Shown: positions 35,049-44,311 of the stretch, piece after piece | How the letters are laid out: each line of letters starts with the position of its first letter | How positions within the stretch are numbered: position 1 is the first letter of the stretch | NCBI GenBank assembly: GCA_012837885.1 | Contig: DUQI01000070.1 | Location: 1 to 55,641, forward strand | Direction of reading: 5' to 3' | Length of the DNA stretch: 55,641 nt | Source: Fastidiosipila sp. | GTDB lineage: Bacteria > Bacillota > Clostridia > Saccharofermentanales > DTU023 | Program-made: the position numbers and the translations under genes | Notes under the pieces: generated by a model | What the model was told of the DNA's origin: nothing | The model's input: the letters and a program-made list of their open reading frames with translations, nothing else | Databases searched by the model: none

Positions 35049-37196
35049 TGTCGGCTCTTTCCGCGCGATCTTTTGGCTGCGCTTAACGTGGTCGATGCTA
35101 AACCAGGCACAGACGATTAAAAGAGATATCACGCTGAGTATGATTCCCTGATTCAAACCGGGTGGTGTGTAGGTGAAACGGATGGTATGTTCACCTTTTG
35201 GCAGGCGCGCACCGAGGCAGTAGTCAAATAGCATTAAAGACTCCGTCGGTTCGTCATCGATGAAAATGTGCCACCCGCCGTCGTTGGCGATGGAAGCATA
35301 GAGAATGGCGTCTTCATCGGTGTAAATTGTTCCTTTTATGTCTGTTTTTTTGATCGAACTGATCCGAAGTCCTCGACTCTTGAAGTGATTGACGGCATCG
35401 CTGAATAGGATGTCCGTTTCCGCATCGTGTCCTTGCATATGTTGCCAGATGCGGACAAAATTTTGATCCTTTTCTTCGTCCATTTCGAACGTCAGTACTT
35501 TGGGATCGACGGCGAAGGCGAGCGGTAGAGCGTGCGGGTTTTCGTATACGGTGATGTTGCCTTGCACGTCGACTTGACGAAGGTCTAGCGGAGCGAGCGC
35601 TGTATGCTGTGTCATTTCTTCCTGATTTTCTTCCGCTTCGTCTTTTTCCACATGCAACAGATAGCGCACGCCGAAGATCGCGTTGCCGATCGGGGTCGAT
35701 TTATAATTGCGGCTCACATTCAGCGCGTATCGATCCATGCCAAGGTTACCGAAGAAATCGTAGGCGCGTGCCGACATGGTCGAAGAATAATAGCCGATGC
35801 CATGAAAGCCGTAGCGCAGGCCGAGATTATGTGTCTCTTCCGTGAATTCCATGCGATGGAAATCTTCGTCTTGGTTGTATGTGCCGGTGATCTTTTGCAT
35901 GTCTTTTTCGAGGGCTCTATAGTTGGTGACATCACTTCGCCAGGTGTAAAGACCGATATTGAAGAACGCCGTGCCGATGATCTCGATGGAAAGAACCACC
36001 AGGATGAGCGTGCGATATTTTTTTGCATCCACGGTCGATCTCGTCGTGATCGTGTGCGTCATGTATCGCATGGCGGGATAGGCGACGCTGATCAGGACAA
36101 AGGTGAAAAGGAAGCTCTGCCTTCCAGGCAGTTGGTTCGGGAAATGAAAACCGTGCCAGACAAAATCGAGTAGATTCAAGTTAAATGAGAAATAGGAGAA
36201 GATGAGAAAACCGGCAAACAAACCTTTCTGCCTCAGCGTTTTATCTTTACGTATGAACGTTAAGAGGGAGAGTAAAAAGACCGTCAGTCCACTGTACAGG
36301 TTTGGCGGACCGTACTCGAGAGAGATTTTGCGGAAAGGTAGAAGCGGCAGTAACATGTCGAAAAATGAATGGTAGAGCTTGAGTTCTCCGTTAAAAGCGA
36401 TGTCGGAGGCGATCGTCCGCTTGAGCGCGAGATAGGTCGGTAAAAGCACGAAAGCCATAATGCCGGCAGCGAGGAGCGATGCTGCTGCAAACTGAGTCCA
36501 GAATGTGATATGTGTGCGCCACGCTTTCTTCGTCTTTATAGTCAGATAGATGGCGTAAAGCAGGCTGAACAGACAGACCATATAGGCGATATAAAAATTA
36601 CTGAACAAGGTGATACTGAGCGCAATGAGGTAGAGCCAGGGTTTACCTCCTCGATCGAGGCGATAGAGGCCGAGTGCGACGAGAGGCAGCAAAACGACTG
36701 CGTCGTACCACATGAATTGATTCAAAAATGCGAGACAGAAGCCGGATAACGCGTAGGCGGTTGAAAAGGGCAGGGCGGTTCGATCGCTTGCCTTAAAGCG
36801 TTCCTTCATCCAGATGAAGAAGGTCAGGCCGGACAGGCCGACCCGGAGCGCGACGATCAGGTCGATTGCGCTGATCAAAAAGCTTTCGGGGACGAGAAAG
36901 AGGAAGGCCCAGAGCGGACTGTTCGTATAGTACGCGGATTGCGCCAGTTGATTGAAGCCGAGCGCACCGGAGAATGACCATGTGGATATGCCTCGTCTCA
37001 GGTCACTGAGCATCGGGAAGTACTGTGAGTAAGCGTCCATCGACATCAGGCTGACCTTGCCGAAAGGCGCAAAGCCGGAAAAGAGAAGCGCCAGAATAAT
37101 GACGTTAAACGGCAACAAAAATGATAAGAGCATAGAGCGCTTATCAAGGTGCTGGAGCATCAGGTGTTTTGGTTTCAGCTTCTCTCCATCCGTCAT
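35031..37196 (-). CDS. YfhO family membrane protein
   Basis: 721 aa with about 12-13 hydrophobic segments in the first 480 residues, then a large extracellular C-terminal domain and a final membrane helix (IILSVISLLIVCAWF). N-terminal MDAYSQYFPMLSDLRRGISTWSFSGALGFN and a GT-C-like arrangement match YfhO, linked in Firmicutes to glycosylation of lipoteichoic acid or other surface polymers. Divergent from satD across about 100 bp holding the TTTCC operators. Confidence 0.9.
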   Translation of the reverse strand: MTDGEKLKPKHLMLQHLDKRSMLLSFLLPFNVIILALLFSGFAPFGKVSLMSMDAYSQYFPMLSDLRRGISTWSFSGALGFNQLAQSAYYTNSPLWAFLFLVPESFLISAIDLIVALRVGLSGLTFFIWMKERFKASDRTALPFSTAYALSGFCLAFLNQFMWYDAVVLLPLVALGLYRLDRGGKPWLYLIALSITLFSNFYIAYMVCLFSLLYAIYLTIKTKKAWRTHITFWTQFAAASLLAAGIMAFVLLPTYLALKRTIASDIAFNGELKLYHSFFDMLLPLLPFRKISLEYGPPNLYSGLTVFLLSLLTFIRKDKTLRQKGLFAGFLIFSYFSFNLNLLDFVWHGFHFPNQLPGRQSFLFTFVLISVAYPAMRYMTHTITTRSTVDAKKYRTLILVVLSIEIIGTAFFNIGLYTWRSDVTNYRALEKDMQKITGTYNQDEDFHRMEFTEETHNLGLRYGFHGIGYYSSTMSARAYDFFGNLGMDRYALNVSRNYKSTPIGNAIFGVRYLLHVEKDEAEENQEEMTQHTALAPLDLRQVDVQGNITVYENPHALPLAFAVDPKVLTFEMDEEKDQNFVRIWQHMQGHDAETDILFSDAVNHFKSRGLRISSIKKTDIKGTIYTDEDAILYASIANDGGWHIFIDDEPTESLMLFDYCLGARLPKGEHTIRFTYTPPGLNQGIILSVISLLIVCAWFSIDHVKRSQKIARKEPTLVEKR

Positions 37197-37237
37197 GACA
37201 CGAGAGTACCTGATCTCGATCTCGTTATCTACATACT

Positions 37238-37257
37238 ATTTCCATAATCAGGGAAAT
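37238..37257. promoter_or_regulatory. Operator-like inverted repeat 1 before satD
   Basis: ATTTCC (37238-37243) and GGAAAT (37252-37257), perfect arms with 8-bp spacer. Lies between the divergent YfhO and satD genes. Confidence 0.6.
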
Positions 37258-37263
37258 TGTGAT

Positions 37264-37287
37264 ATATTTCCATTAACAAGGAAATAT
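37264..37287. promoter_or_regulatory. Operator-like inverted repeat 2 before satD
   Basis: ATATTTCC (37264-37271) and GGAAATAT (37280-37287), perfect 8-bp arms, same 8-bp spacer as repeat 1; centres 28 bp apart. A third half-site TTTCC touches the satD start codon. TATATT within it and TTTCCA in repeat 1 could be -10 and -35 elements, 18 bp apart. Confidence 0.65.
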
Positions 37288-37300
37288 GTGAGGTGTTTCC

Positions 37301-37957
37301 ATGTCTAAGCACTATCTCGCCTTCATTGCCGATCTGATCGATTCGCGTCACATTGTCGATCGGGCGAAGGTCCAGGAACGGATTAAATCAGAACTGGGAG
37401 CGATCAACCGGCAGTTTGCCGGTATTCTGGTGTCGAATTTTACCCTGACGCTCGGCGATGAATTTCAGGCACTACTGGAGCCGTTGGAAGCAGTCTCTCG
37501 CCTGATCGATGAGATCGATCTGCGTCTCGATCTGCCGCTGCGTATCGGGCTCGGTTACGGTACGCTGCTCACGGCCGTCGATCCGACGCAGAGCATCGGT
37601 GCCGACGGTGAAGCGTACTGGCGTGCCAGAGAAGCGCTCAATGAGTTGAAAGCGGACGACGGGCAGACTAGGGTCAAGGTGTCGGGGTTTGGTGAATGGC
37701 AAGACCCGTTGCTGAATTCACTTTTGGAGACGACGGAACTCATTAAGCGACGCTGGACAACGCTGCAGCGTGACACGGTAAAGGCGATGCTTGAGGCTGA
37801 TATCTACAGTGATTCATTTCTCCAGGTGGAATTTGCCAAAACGCTCGGCATAAGGCCGAGCAGTTTGACGAAGCGCCTGAGTGCGGGTAACGTGAAACCG
37901 TACATCAGGGCGAGGCGCATCTTCGCTCGTACGATGGAGGTCTGGCATGTCGATTGA
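37301..37957 (+). CDS. SatD family protein
   Basis: 218 aa. N-terminal DUF of the SatD family (FIADLIDSRHIVDR ... TLGDEFQAL ... LGYGTLLT, with the nucleotidyl-cyclase-like IADLIDS and GDEFQ) and a C-terminal helix-turn-helix (FAKTLGIRPSSLTKRL). SatD proteins accompany DUF3307 membrane proteins; the pair is linked in streptococci to secretion and acid tolerance (a weak memory). ATG is preceded by TGAGGTG. Confidence 0.85.
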   Translation: MSKHYLAFIADLIDSRHIVDRAKVQERIKSELGAINRQFAGILVSNFTLTLGDEFQALLEPLEAVSRLIDEIDLRLDLPLRIGLGYGTLLTAVDPTQSIGADGEAYWRAREALNELKADDGQTRVKVSGFGEWQDPLLNSLLETTELIKRRWTTLQRDTVKAMLEADIYSDSFLQVEFAKTLGIRPSSLTKRLSAGNVKPYIRARRIFARTMEVWHVD

Positions 37958-38696
37958 ACTGTTCTACTTTCTCCTGATTTTGCATCTATTGGCTGATTTT
38001 CATTTACAGACGGAAGCGATGGCCGAACATAAGGCGGCTTCTTTCAGCGGGGTCCTTATTCATGCCCGCGTGCTCGCGCTGGTCGCTCTTTTCGGTGCGA
38101 TCCTGCTCGCTGCGTTCGGTACACCTATTATGTTATCGGTACTTCTTATGGCCGTCTTGTTTCTCTTTCATTTCCTGCTCGACACCTTAAAGTACTATCT
38201 CGGCACCGTCTTTTCCGGAGCCAGAGCCGACGCCTCGCTCTTCGTGTTAGACCAGGGCCTTCATATCTTTCTCATCTGGCTTTTTGCGGACGTCGTGTTG
38301 ACACAGATGGATCTGCAGCATCAGATATTGTTTGACATTCCTCACGGCTGGCTGAGCTGGCTGTTGCTCGCGCTCATCGTTACCAAGCCGGCCAATGTGT
38401 CGTTTAAGAAGATGTTCGTCAGGTATCAGGTGCAGGAGTCTTTAGACGATGAGAACGGCAGGTCGTTTCCCGAACCGGGTGCCGGTGCCCTGATCGGCAA
38501 TTTGGAACGCCTGCTTTCGATCCTCTTCATGGGCGTCGGACAGTATGCGGCCATCGGGCTCGTCTTTACGGCCAAATCGATCGCCAGATTCCGCCAGATC
38601 GAGCAAAACAAACGCTTTGCCGAGTACTATCTGATCGGTACCTTATACTCGATGCTGTATGCCGTCGGTGCTTACGCCTTGATCTTTTTCAGTTGA
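37947..38696 (+). CDS. DUF3307 domain membrane protein
   Basis: 249 aa, at least six membrane segments. N terminus has the DUF3307 pattern FYFLLILHLLADFHLQTEAMAEHKA ... HARVLALVALF, and HFLLDTLKYYLG. Overlaps satD by 11 bp. The acidic/His residues in the first helices are conserved in the family, whose function is unknown; conserved pairing with SatD suggests SatD senses or controls the membrane partner. Confidence 0.88.
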   Translation: MSIELFYFLLILHLLADFHLQTEAMAEHKAASFSGVLIHARVLALVALFGAILLAAFGTPIMLSVLLMAVLFLFHFLLDTLKYYLGTVFSGARADASLFVLDQGLHIFLIWLFADVVLTQMDLQHQILFDIPHGWLSWLLLALIVTKPANVSFKKMFVRYQVQESLDDENGRSFPEPGAGALIGNLERLLSILFMGVGQYAAIGLVFTAKSIARFRQIEQNKRFAEYYLIGTLYSMLYAVGAYALIFFS

Positions 38697-38720
38697 GATG
38701 GGACTTCGTCAACCTTTGCA

Positions 38721-38749
38721 TTGACGCTGTATGTCAAAACGCCTACACT
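38721..38749 (+). promoter_or_regulatory. Promoter of the 143-aa membrane protein
   Basis: TTGACG (38721-38726), 17-bp spacer, TACACT (38744-38749). Nearly consensus, 38 bp before the ATG. Confidence 0.65.
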
Positions 38750-38786
38750 TATTAATACCTTGAATCTAATGAAAGAGGTGACTTAA

Positions 38787-39218
38787 ATGAGAAGAGGTCA
38801 AATGGGCATCGGTTTGAAACTGTTTGCCATCGCGGCGTTCGCCTGCGTCATTTTCGAATGGACGATCCCGCTGTTTTTAGTGATAGGTTACGCGTTCATT
38901 TTTGAAAAAGACACATGGCTCTCCCAACAGGTGGTGCAGGCCGGTGTGCTTTACGGATCGTATAAATTTGCGGTTCTCGTGTTCAGAGACTGGATTTTCG
39001 GTCTTTTGGCTCAGCTATTCGGAGCAGCCAAAGCTTTCCGTGCTCAGAGTGCAATGCTGACCGTCGGCAATGTGTTCGGCACGATTTTCTATGTTGCGAT
39101 GATCCTGCTCAGTATCTGGGCGATCGTGCGGCTCTGTCAGGAGAAGGACGCGTCGGTTCCGGTCGCCTCGAGTGTGGCGAAAAAACTGGTCCCGGGCGCT
39201 GTCAATCCGGAGATCTGA
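38787..39218 (+). CDS. Hypothetical small membrane protein
   Basis: 143 aa with three or four hydrophobic segments (residues 9-34, 45-75, 92-113) and a short cytosolic tail. ATG behind GAAAGAGGTGAC. Unknown family. Own promoter and terminator, so monocistronic. Confidence 0.7.
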   Translation: MRRGQMGIGLKLFAIAAFACVIFEWTIPLFLVIGYAFIFEKDTWLSQQVVQAGVLYGSYKFAVLVFRDWIFGLLAQLFGAAKAFRAQSAMLTVGNVFGTIFYVAMILLSIWAIVRLCQEKDASVPVASSVAKKLVPGAVNPEI

Positions 39219-39244
39219 TCTGCAACATCCGATGTTGTCTAAGC

Positions 39245-39275
39245 CGGGCGAATCGTCTCGATTCGCCCGCATTTT
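39245..39275 (+). terminator. Terminator after the small membrane protein gene
   Basis: CGGGCGAATCG (39245-39255) pairs perfectly with CGATTCGCCCG (39259-39269), then CATTTTC. Confidence 0.82.
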
Positions 39276-39298
39276 CATGCCGTCGGACTTGCGGCCTG

Positions 39299-39307
39299 TG
39301 CTAAGAT
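39299..39307 (+). promoter_or_regulatory. Candidate promoter of the spe operon
   Basis: TGCTAAGAT, an extended -10. If used, the first ATG of the track ORF (39309) lies at or before the start point, which supports the TTG at 39354 as start of speD. Confidence 0.45.
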
Positions 39308-39353
39308 AATGGTCACGCCTAGTGCGAAGAATCTGCCGGAGGGCCGGAATAAG

Positions 39354-40157
39354 TTGAACGATAAGTTAACGCTGTATGGCTTCAACAATCTGACAAAAAC
39401 GTTGAGTTTCAACATCTACGACGTGTGCTACGCCAAGACGAGTCGTGAACAGCGCGATTACCTCGCGTATATCGACGAACAGTACAATTCGGAGCGGCTG
39501 ACAGCCATCTTGCTGCATGTCACGAAGATGATCGGCGCGCATGTATTGAATATCTCGAAACAGGACTATGAGCCTCAGGGAGCCTCCGTCAACATTCTGA
39601 TCGCAGAACAGCCGGTACCTGAAGCAGACGTCGATCCGTCGAATAACAAGGGTGTTTTGCCGACGAACGGCGAGACGATTCATGCCCATTTGGACAAGAG
39701 CCATGTGACGGTGCATACGTTCCCTGAATCGCATCCGAACAAGGCGATCTCGACGTTTCGGGTCGATATCGACGTCGCCACCTGCGGTACGGTGTCCCCG
39801 TTGCAGGCGTTAAACTATCTGATCTCGAGTTTTGATTCCGACATCATCACGATCGATTACCGGGTGCGCGGTTTTACACGTGACACGGAAGGTCGTAAAC
39901 ACTTTCTCGATCATCCGATTACCTCGATCCAGAATTTTATCGACAATGAGACGTTGGCCCGCTACGATGCGACCGATGTCAACGTCTACCAGTCGAATCT
40001 TTTCCATACGAAGCTGATGATCAGCGAGATCAATCTGCAAAACTATCTGTTTAATACGGATGCCTACGAACTGCCGCCGAAGCGACGCCTGCAGATTACG
40101 GAAGCGTTGCAGCGCGAAATGATCGAAATTTACAGCGGCATGAACATCTATGACTGA
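39354..40157 (+). CDS. speD: S-adenosylmethionine decarboxylase proenzyme, E. coli type
   Basis: 267 aa from TTG 39354, behind GGAGGG with a 10-nt spacer; the E. coli protein is 264 aa and begins at the same point (LYGFNNLTK). The self-cleavage site is HLDKSHVTVHTFPE, with pyruvoyl formed from Ser116. Makes decarboxylated AdoMet, the aminopropyl donor for SpeE. First gene of speD-speA-speE-speB, where the next gene starts 3 bp later. Confidence 0.94.
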   Translation: MNDKLTLYGFNNLTKTLSFNIYDVCYAKTSREQRDYLAYIDEQYNSERLTAILLHVTKMIGAHVLNISKQDYEPQGASVNILIAEQPVPEADVDPSNNKGVLPTNGETIHAHLDKSHVTVHTFPESHPNKAISTFRVDIDVATCGTVSPLQALNYLISSFDSDIITIDYRVRGFTRDTEGRKHFLDHPITSIQNFIDNETLARYDATDVNVYQSNLFHTKLMISEINLQNYLFNTDAYELPPKRRLQITEALQREMIEIYSGMNIYD

Positions 40158-40159
40158 CG

Positions 40160-41626
40160 ATGAGCACGCGCACGTTCCAACTCGATCAGGATCAGGCGCC
40201 GCTCCATCGGGCGCTTCTGCGCTATCGCAAACGGCGTATCGTCTCGTTTGATGTCCCGGGGCATAAGCAGGGCAGAGCGACACCTGAATTAACCGAGTTT
40301 TTAGGGGCGAACTGCCTGTCCGTAGACGTCAATTCGATGGCGATGCTCGATAATCTGATCCATCCGATCAGCGTGATTAAGGAAGCGGAAGTGCTGGCTG
40401 CCGACGCCTTCGGCGCCGCAGCCGCCTATTTTATCGTGAACGGTACCTCGGCTGCCGTGCAGGCGATGATCCTCGCGTCCTTGAATCCCGGCGACAAGAT
40501 CATCATGCCGCGAAATGTCCACCGCTCCGCGATCAACGCCTTGATCCTGGCGCGTGCCGTGCCTGTCTACGTCAATCCCGGTCTCGATATCGAGCTCGGG
40601 ATTCCGCTCGGTATGGCTTTCAAGGATGTCAAGGCGGCGATCGAAAAGCATCCGGACGCCAAAGCCGTCTTGATCAACAATCCGACCTACTACGGGGTCT
40701 GTCCCGACGTCAAACGCTTGGCGGATCTGGCACATGAAAACGATATGCGTCTGCTGGTCGACGAAGCGCACGGTACACACTTTTATTTCAGTGACGATCT
40801 GCCTTTGGCCGGCATGGACGGCGGTGCCGACTTCAGTGCCATCTCGCTTCATAAGACCGGCGGATCGTTGACCCAGAGCTCGATGCTTCTGGTCGGTAAA
40901 CGGGTGATGGAAGACGCCGGCTACGTCAGACAGATTATCAATCTGACGCAGACGACGAGTGCTTCCTATCTCCTAATGTCCTCCCTTGATCTGGCGAGAA
41001 AAAATCTGGCGTTAAACGGCGCTGCCATCTTTTCGCGTGTCATCCAGCAGGCGGATTACGCGAGGGAAGAGATCAATCAGATCGGCGGCTATTACGCGTT
41101 TTCCAAGGAGCGCTGTGACGGCGACGCGTTCTTTTCGTTCGATGAGACGAAGCTCTCCGTGCACACCAGAAGCATGGGACTGTCCGGTATGGAAGTCTAT
41201 GAGCGCTTGCGCGACGAGTACGACATCCAAGTCGAGTTCGGCGATCTCGGTAATTTCCTCGCGATCGTCTCAATCGGGGATCGCCCGGTGGCGATCGAAC
41301 GCCTGATCGCAGCTTTGTCCGAAATCTATCGGCTTGAACGACGTGATCCGAGAGGCCTGATGGCCAACGAATATATTGAACCGCATGTGGCGATGACGCC
41401 GGCTGAGGCCTTCTACGCAAAGGCCGAGCAGTTACCGTTGAAAGACTGCATCGATCGTGTATGTGCCGAGTTCGTCATGTGCTATCCGCCCGGTATCCCG
41501 ATTCTGGCGCCAGGTGAATTAGTCACGAAGGAAGCGCTCGATTACATCAGTTATGCAAAATCGATCGGCAGCAACATGACGGGTACCGAAGACTTGGCTG
41601 TCGAGAAGTTATACGTGGTGATATGA
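40160..41626 (+). CDS. speA: Arginine (Orn/Lys/Arg) decarboxylase, PLP aspartate-aminotransferase fold
   Basis: 488 aa. PLP site ISLHKTGGSLTQSS with Lys232; FDVPGHKQGRA near the N terminus and VDEAHGTHFYF before it; C-terminal domain with CYPPGIPILAPGE. This is the group that includes clostridial/bacillary SpeA. Next to agmatinase and spermidine synthase, arginine decarboxylase (agmatine maker) is the logical activity. Lys/Orn use cannot be excluded. Overlaps speE by 4 bp. Confidence 0.88.
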   Translation: MSTRTFQLDQDQAPLHRALLRYRKRRIVSFDVPGHKQGRATPELTEFLGANCLSVDVNSMAMLDNLIHPISVIKEAEVLAADAFGAAAAYFIVNGTSAAVQAMILASLNPGDKIIMPRNVHRSAINALILARAVPVYVNPGLDIELGIPLGMAFKDVKAAIEKHPDAKAVLINNPTYYGVCPDVKRLADLAHENDMRLLVDEAHGTHFYFSDDLPLAGMDGGADFSAISLHKTGGSLTQSSMLLVGKRVMEDAGYVRQIINLTQTTSASYLLMSSLDLARKNLALNGAAIFSRVIQQADYAREEINQIGGYYAFSKERCDGDAFFSFDETKLSVHTRSMGLSGMEVYERLRDEYDIQVEFGDLGNFLAIVSIGDRPVAIERLIAALSEIYRLERRDPRGLMANEYIEPHVAMTPAEAFYAKAEQLPLKDCIDRVCAEFVMCYPPGIPILAPGELVTKEALDYISYAKSIGSNMTGTEDLAVEKLYVVI

Positions 41627-42483
41627 ACAGATACGAATTATGGTTTAACGAATTTCATACGGAGCATGTGACGTTCTCATTTCGCGTCGATCGTCAACTG
41701 CTTCAGAAGACGTCCGATTTTCAGCGCATCGAGATTCTCGAAACGCCGGAGTTCGGCCGCGTGTTGATCCTGGACGGCATCATCATGTGTACGGAGAAAG
41801 ATGAATTCATCTACCACGACATGATCGTCCATGTGCCGATGGCCGTGCACCCCGAGGTGAAGAAGGTGCTCCTGATCGGCGGCGGCGACGGTGGTGCACT
41901 GAGAGAACTCTGCCGCTACGAGACGATTGAATCGATCGAGATTGTCGAGATCGACCTCGACGTCGTCAATGCGGCGAAAGAGTTTTTGCCGACGATGGCG
42001 ACCTCCTATGACGATCCGCGCGTCAACCTGATTATCGCTGACGGCCTGCGCTACGTGCGACGAAAAGAAAACGTCTATGATCTGATCATCGTCGATTCGA
42101 CCGACCCGTTCGGTCCCGGCGAGAGCCTCTTTACGAAAGAGTTTTACGGCAACTGCTATAAATCGCTCAAAGACGACGGCATACTTGTCAATCAGCACGA
42201 AAGTCCGTTCTACGGGCAGGAGGCGAGAGAGGCGCGGCTGACCCACCGGCGGATGAAGTCGGTCTTCGATCTGAGCCGCGTCTACCAGGCCCATATACCG
42301 ACGTATCCGTCCGGTCACTGGCTGTTCGGCTTTTCCTCGAAAGGTCTCGACCCGATCAAAGACTTCGACGCCGACCGCTGGAATGCGCTCGGGCTTCGCA
42401 CCAAATACTACAATACGGATATCCATGTCGGCTCGTTCATGCTGCCGAACTACGTATTGGAACTGATCGGAGAATTATCGTGA
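41623..42483 (+). CDS. speE: Spermidine synthase
   Basis: 286 aa. Aminopropyltransferase fold with LLIGGGDGGALRE (dcAdoMet binding), EIDLDVVN, and DSTDPFGPGESLFTKEFY, plus DEFIYHDMIVHVP. Uses putrescine and the SpeD product. Coupled by 4-bp overlaps to its neighbours. Confidence 0.95.
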   Translation: MNRYELWFNEFHTEHVTFSFRVDRQLLQKTSDFQRIEILETPEFGRVLILDGIIMCTEKDEFIYHDMIVHVPMAVHPEVKKVLLIGGGDGGALRELCRYETIESIEIVEIDLDVVNAAKEFLPTMATSYDDPRVNLIIADGLRYVRRKENVYDLIIVDSTDPFGPGESLFTKEFYGNCYKSLKDDGILVNQHESPFYGQEAREARLTHRRMKSVFDLSRVYQAHIPTYPSGHWLFGFSSKGLDPIKDFDADRWNALGLRTKYYNTDIHVGSFMLPNYVLELIGELS

Positions 42484-43331
42484 GCGAACTTAAGCCTCGT
42501 ACCTTCTGCGGTATGGAGACGCCGCCGGAAGCGTCCGATATCGTGATCTACGGTGCACCGTTTGACGGGACGACGAGCTTTCGTCCCGGCACGCGTTATG
42601 CGCCGGAGCGGATGCGACTCGAATCGTGGGGGCTGGAGACGTACAGTCCGTATCAGGATCTCGATCTCGAGGACTTCTTAATCGGCGATGCCGGCGATCT
42701 CGATTTACCGATGGGTGATGTCGCCGCGGCGCTCGATCAGATAGAGACGTTTGCCGACTCGTTGTTTGCCAAGAAAAAACGCCCGGTCATGCTCGGCGGC
42801 GAGCACAGCCTGACACTCGGCCAGCTGAGAGCGGCGCTCACTTTTTATCCCGACCTGCATATCATCCAGTTCGATGCGCACACCGATTTGCGCCACGAAT
42901 ATTATGGTCAACCGTTGTCGCATGCGTCGGTGATGCGGCGTGTCGCCGATATCCTGCCGGAGGGACACATCCATCAATTTGGCATTCGCTCCGGTTTGAA
43001 AGAGGAGTTTCACTTCGCGAGGGAGCACCTGAACTTTCATCCGTTCACCCTCGACGATTTGGAAGCGACACTGTCCGAACTGTCCGATAAGCCGCTCTAT
43101 GTCACGATCGATCTCGATGTGCTCGATCCGTCAGTCTTTCCCGGAACCGGTACACCGGAACCGGGTGGCGTCTCCTATCTCGACTTGCAGAAGGCCGTGA
43201 TCGCTTTTAGAAACAGTCGGGTGATAGCGGCCGATATCATGGAATTGTCGCCGCCTCTCGATCAGAGCGGCGCGTCGACCGCGGTCGCCTGCAAGATTCT
43301 GCGCGAACTCGTCCTGGCGATCGCAAAATAG
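42480..43331 (+). CDS. speB: Agmatinase
   Basis: 283 aa, ureohydrolase family. Dinuclear Mn motifs GGEHSLTL, QFDAHTDLRHEYYG and TIDLDVLDPSVFPGTGTPEPGG. GTG start overlapping speE. Hydrolyses agmatine to putrescine and urea, completing arginine-to-spermidine with speA, speD and speE. Confidence 0.94.
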   Translation: MSELKPRTFCGMETPPEASDIVIYGAPFDGTTSFRPGTRYAPERMRLESWGLETYSPYQDLDLEDFLIGDAGDLDLPMGDVAAALDQIETFADSLFAKKKRPVMLGGEHSLTLGQLRAALTFYPDLHIIQFDAHTDLRHEYYGQPLSHASVMRRVADILPEGHIHQFGIRSGLKEEFHFAREHLNFHPFTLDDLEATLSELSDKPLYVTIDLDVLDPSVFPGTGTPEPGGVSYLDLQKAVIAFRNSRVIAADIMELSPPLDQSGASTAVACKILRELVLAIAK

Positions 43332-43441
43332 CGCTATCGTCAAGATGACATAACATCAACCCGGCTGTTGTCTGTTTTTTGCCAAAAACCTTGTGAACAA
43401 GGCTGTTTCATGGTAGTTTCTTTTCAAAGGGGGTGCCTGTT

Positions 43442-43975
43442 ATGACGCACATTTTGTTGTCGTTAAAGACATTCGTTTTTGCCTTCGTTTTTCTTGCCTC
43501 CAGTTTGATCATCCGGCCGATGCTGTCCGATCCGCTGCCCGTCAAGGTCGACGATCCGGTGGAGATCAGTCAGGAAGCGGCTCTCGATGTCGACACGCTC
43601 GTCGCCGAAAGCGACCTGATCGTCGTCGGCCATATTGTCGACCGTCCGCAGATCAAGGAAAACACGGCGTATCAGGAATACTTCCGGGTCAAGGTGCTAC
43701 TGCCTCTGCGCGGGGAAGCAAAAAGCGGCGATCTACTCGATCTCGCCTATCAGCAGGTGACGGATCCCGAAGCGTTCTATCTGACGTTTCGTAACCGGAA
43801 TAAGGAAGCGATATTCTTCCTGCAGGAAAAAGACGGCATATACGTGCCGACCGGTGGAACCGCCGGGCTTATCGCCGTCGAAGACGGACAACTGTTGCCA
43901 AGCAGTGCGTTCAGCCTGGCCTTCGATATGCCGGAAGATGCCAAGGTTTTGGCCGAACAGATCCTGAACCATTGA
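43442..43975 (+). CDS. Hypothetical secreted or membrane-anchored protein
   Basis: 177 aa from ATG 43442 (AAAGGGGG is 8 bp upstream). One N-terminal hydrophobic segment (residues 5-25) without lipobox, then a soluble domain starting about residue 45 (VDTLVAESDLIVVGHIVDRPQ ... YFRVKVLLPLRGE), which resembles a small exported beta-rich module. Family not recognised. Monocistronic, ahead of a cobalamin riboswitch. Confidence 0.7.
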   Translation: MTHILLSLKTFVFAFVFLASSLIIRPMLSDPLPVKVDDPVEISQEAALDVDTLVAESDLIVVGHIVDRPQIKENTAYQEYFRVKVLLPLRGEAKSGDLLDLAYQQVTDPEAFYLTFRNRNKEAIFFLQEKDGIYVPTGGTAGLIAVEDGQLLPSSAFSLAFDMPEDAKVLAEQILNH

Positions 43976-43992
43976 GTTTTAGGCCGCGTTGA

Positions 43993-44204
43993 CTGACGTC
44001 TGAATCGGTGATACGCTGGCGACACAAATGAATAGCACGTGTATCCGCCGCAAGGCCAGCCTAGATGGCTGAGGGAATCGGATGAAATTTCCGAACTATC
44101 CCAGTAACCGTGAAGCTGACGCGCGAGCAATGGCCACTGTATGTTTACGGGAAGGCGCTCGCAAGGATGAAGCAAAGTCGGGAAACCTGTTTACTGTTTG
44201 ACTC
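43993..44204 (+). ncRNA. Cobalamin riboswitch
   Basis: The core GAGGGAATCGGATGAAATTTCCG ... CAGTAACCGTGAAG and the B12-box-like AAGTCGGGAAACCTG (44175-44189) match the class, as does GCCACTGT ... GGGAAGGC. A terminator hairpin follows at 44237, and the btu/cob genes follow it, so B12 (adenosylcobalamin type) would lower transcription of uptake and salvage genes. The left boundary is approximate. Confidence 0.9.
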
Positions 44205-44236
44205 CTGGGGTTGGGAACGCTTTTACCTGTCTAAAT

Positions 44237-44264
44237 AGCCGTCCGACTGAAGGGCGGCTTTTTT
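44237..44264 (+). terminator. Riboswitch-controlled terminator
   Basis: AGCCGTCC pairs with GGGCGGCT (one G-U) around GACTGAA, then TTTTTT. Expected to form when cobalamin is bound. Confidence 0.8.
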
Positions 44265-44311
44265 CGTAGCTCCTTGGGCCTGTTCATTTGAATACGTACG
44301 TGGAGGCATTT

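Noticed and set aside
43390-43410. Hairpin CCTTGT/ACAAGG before the 177-aa gene as terminator of speB
   Set aside because: Short stem and a weak T run; evidence too thin.
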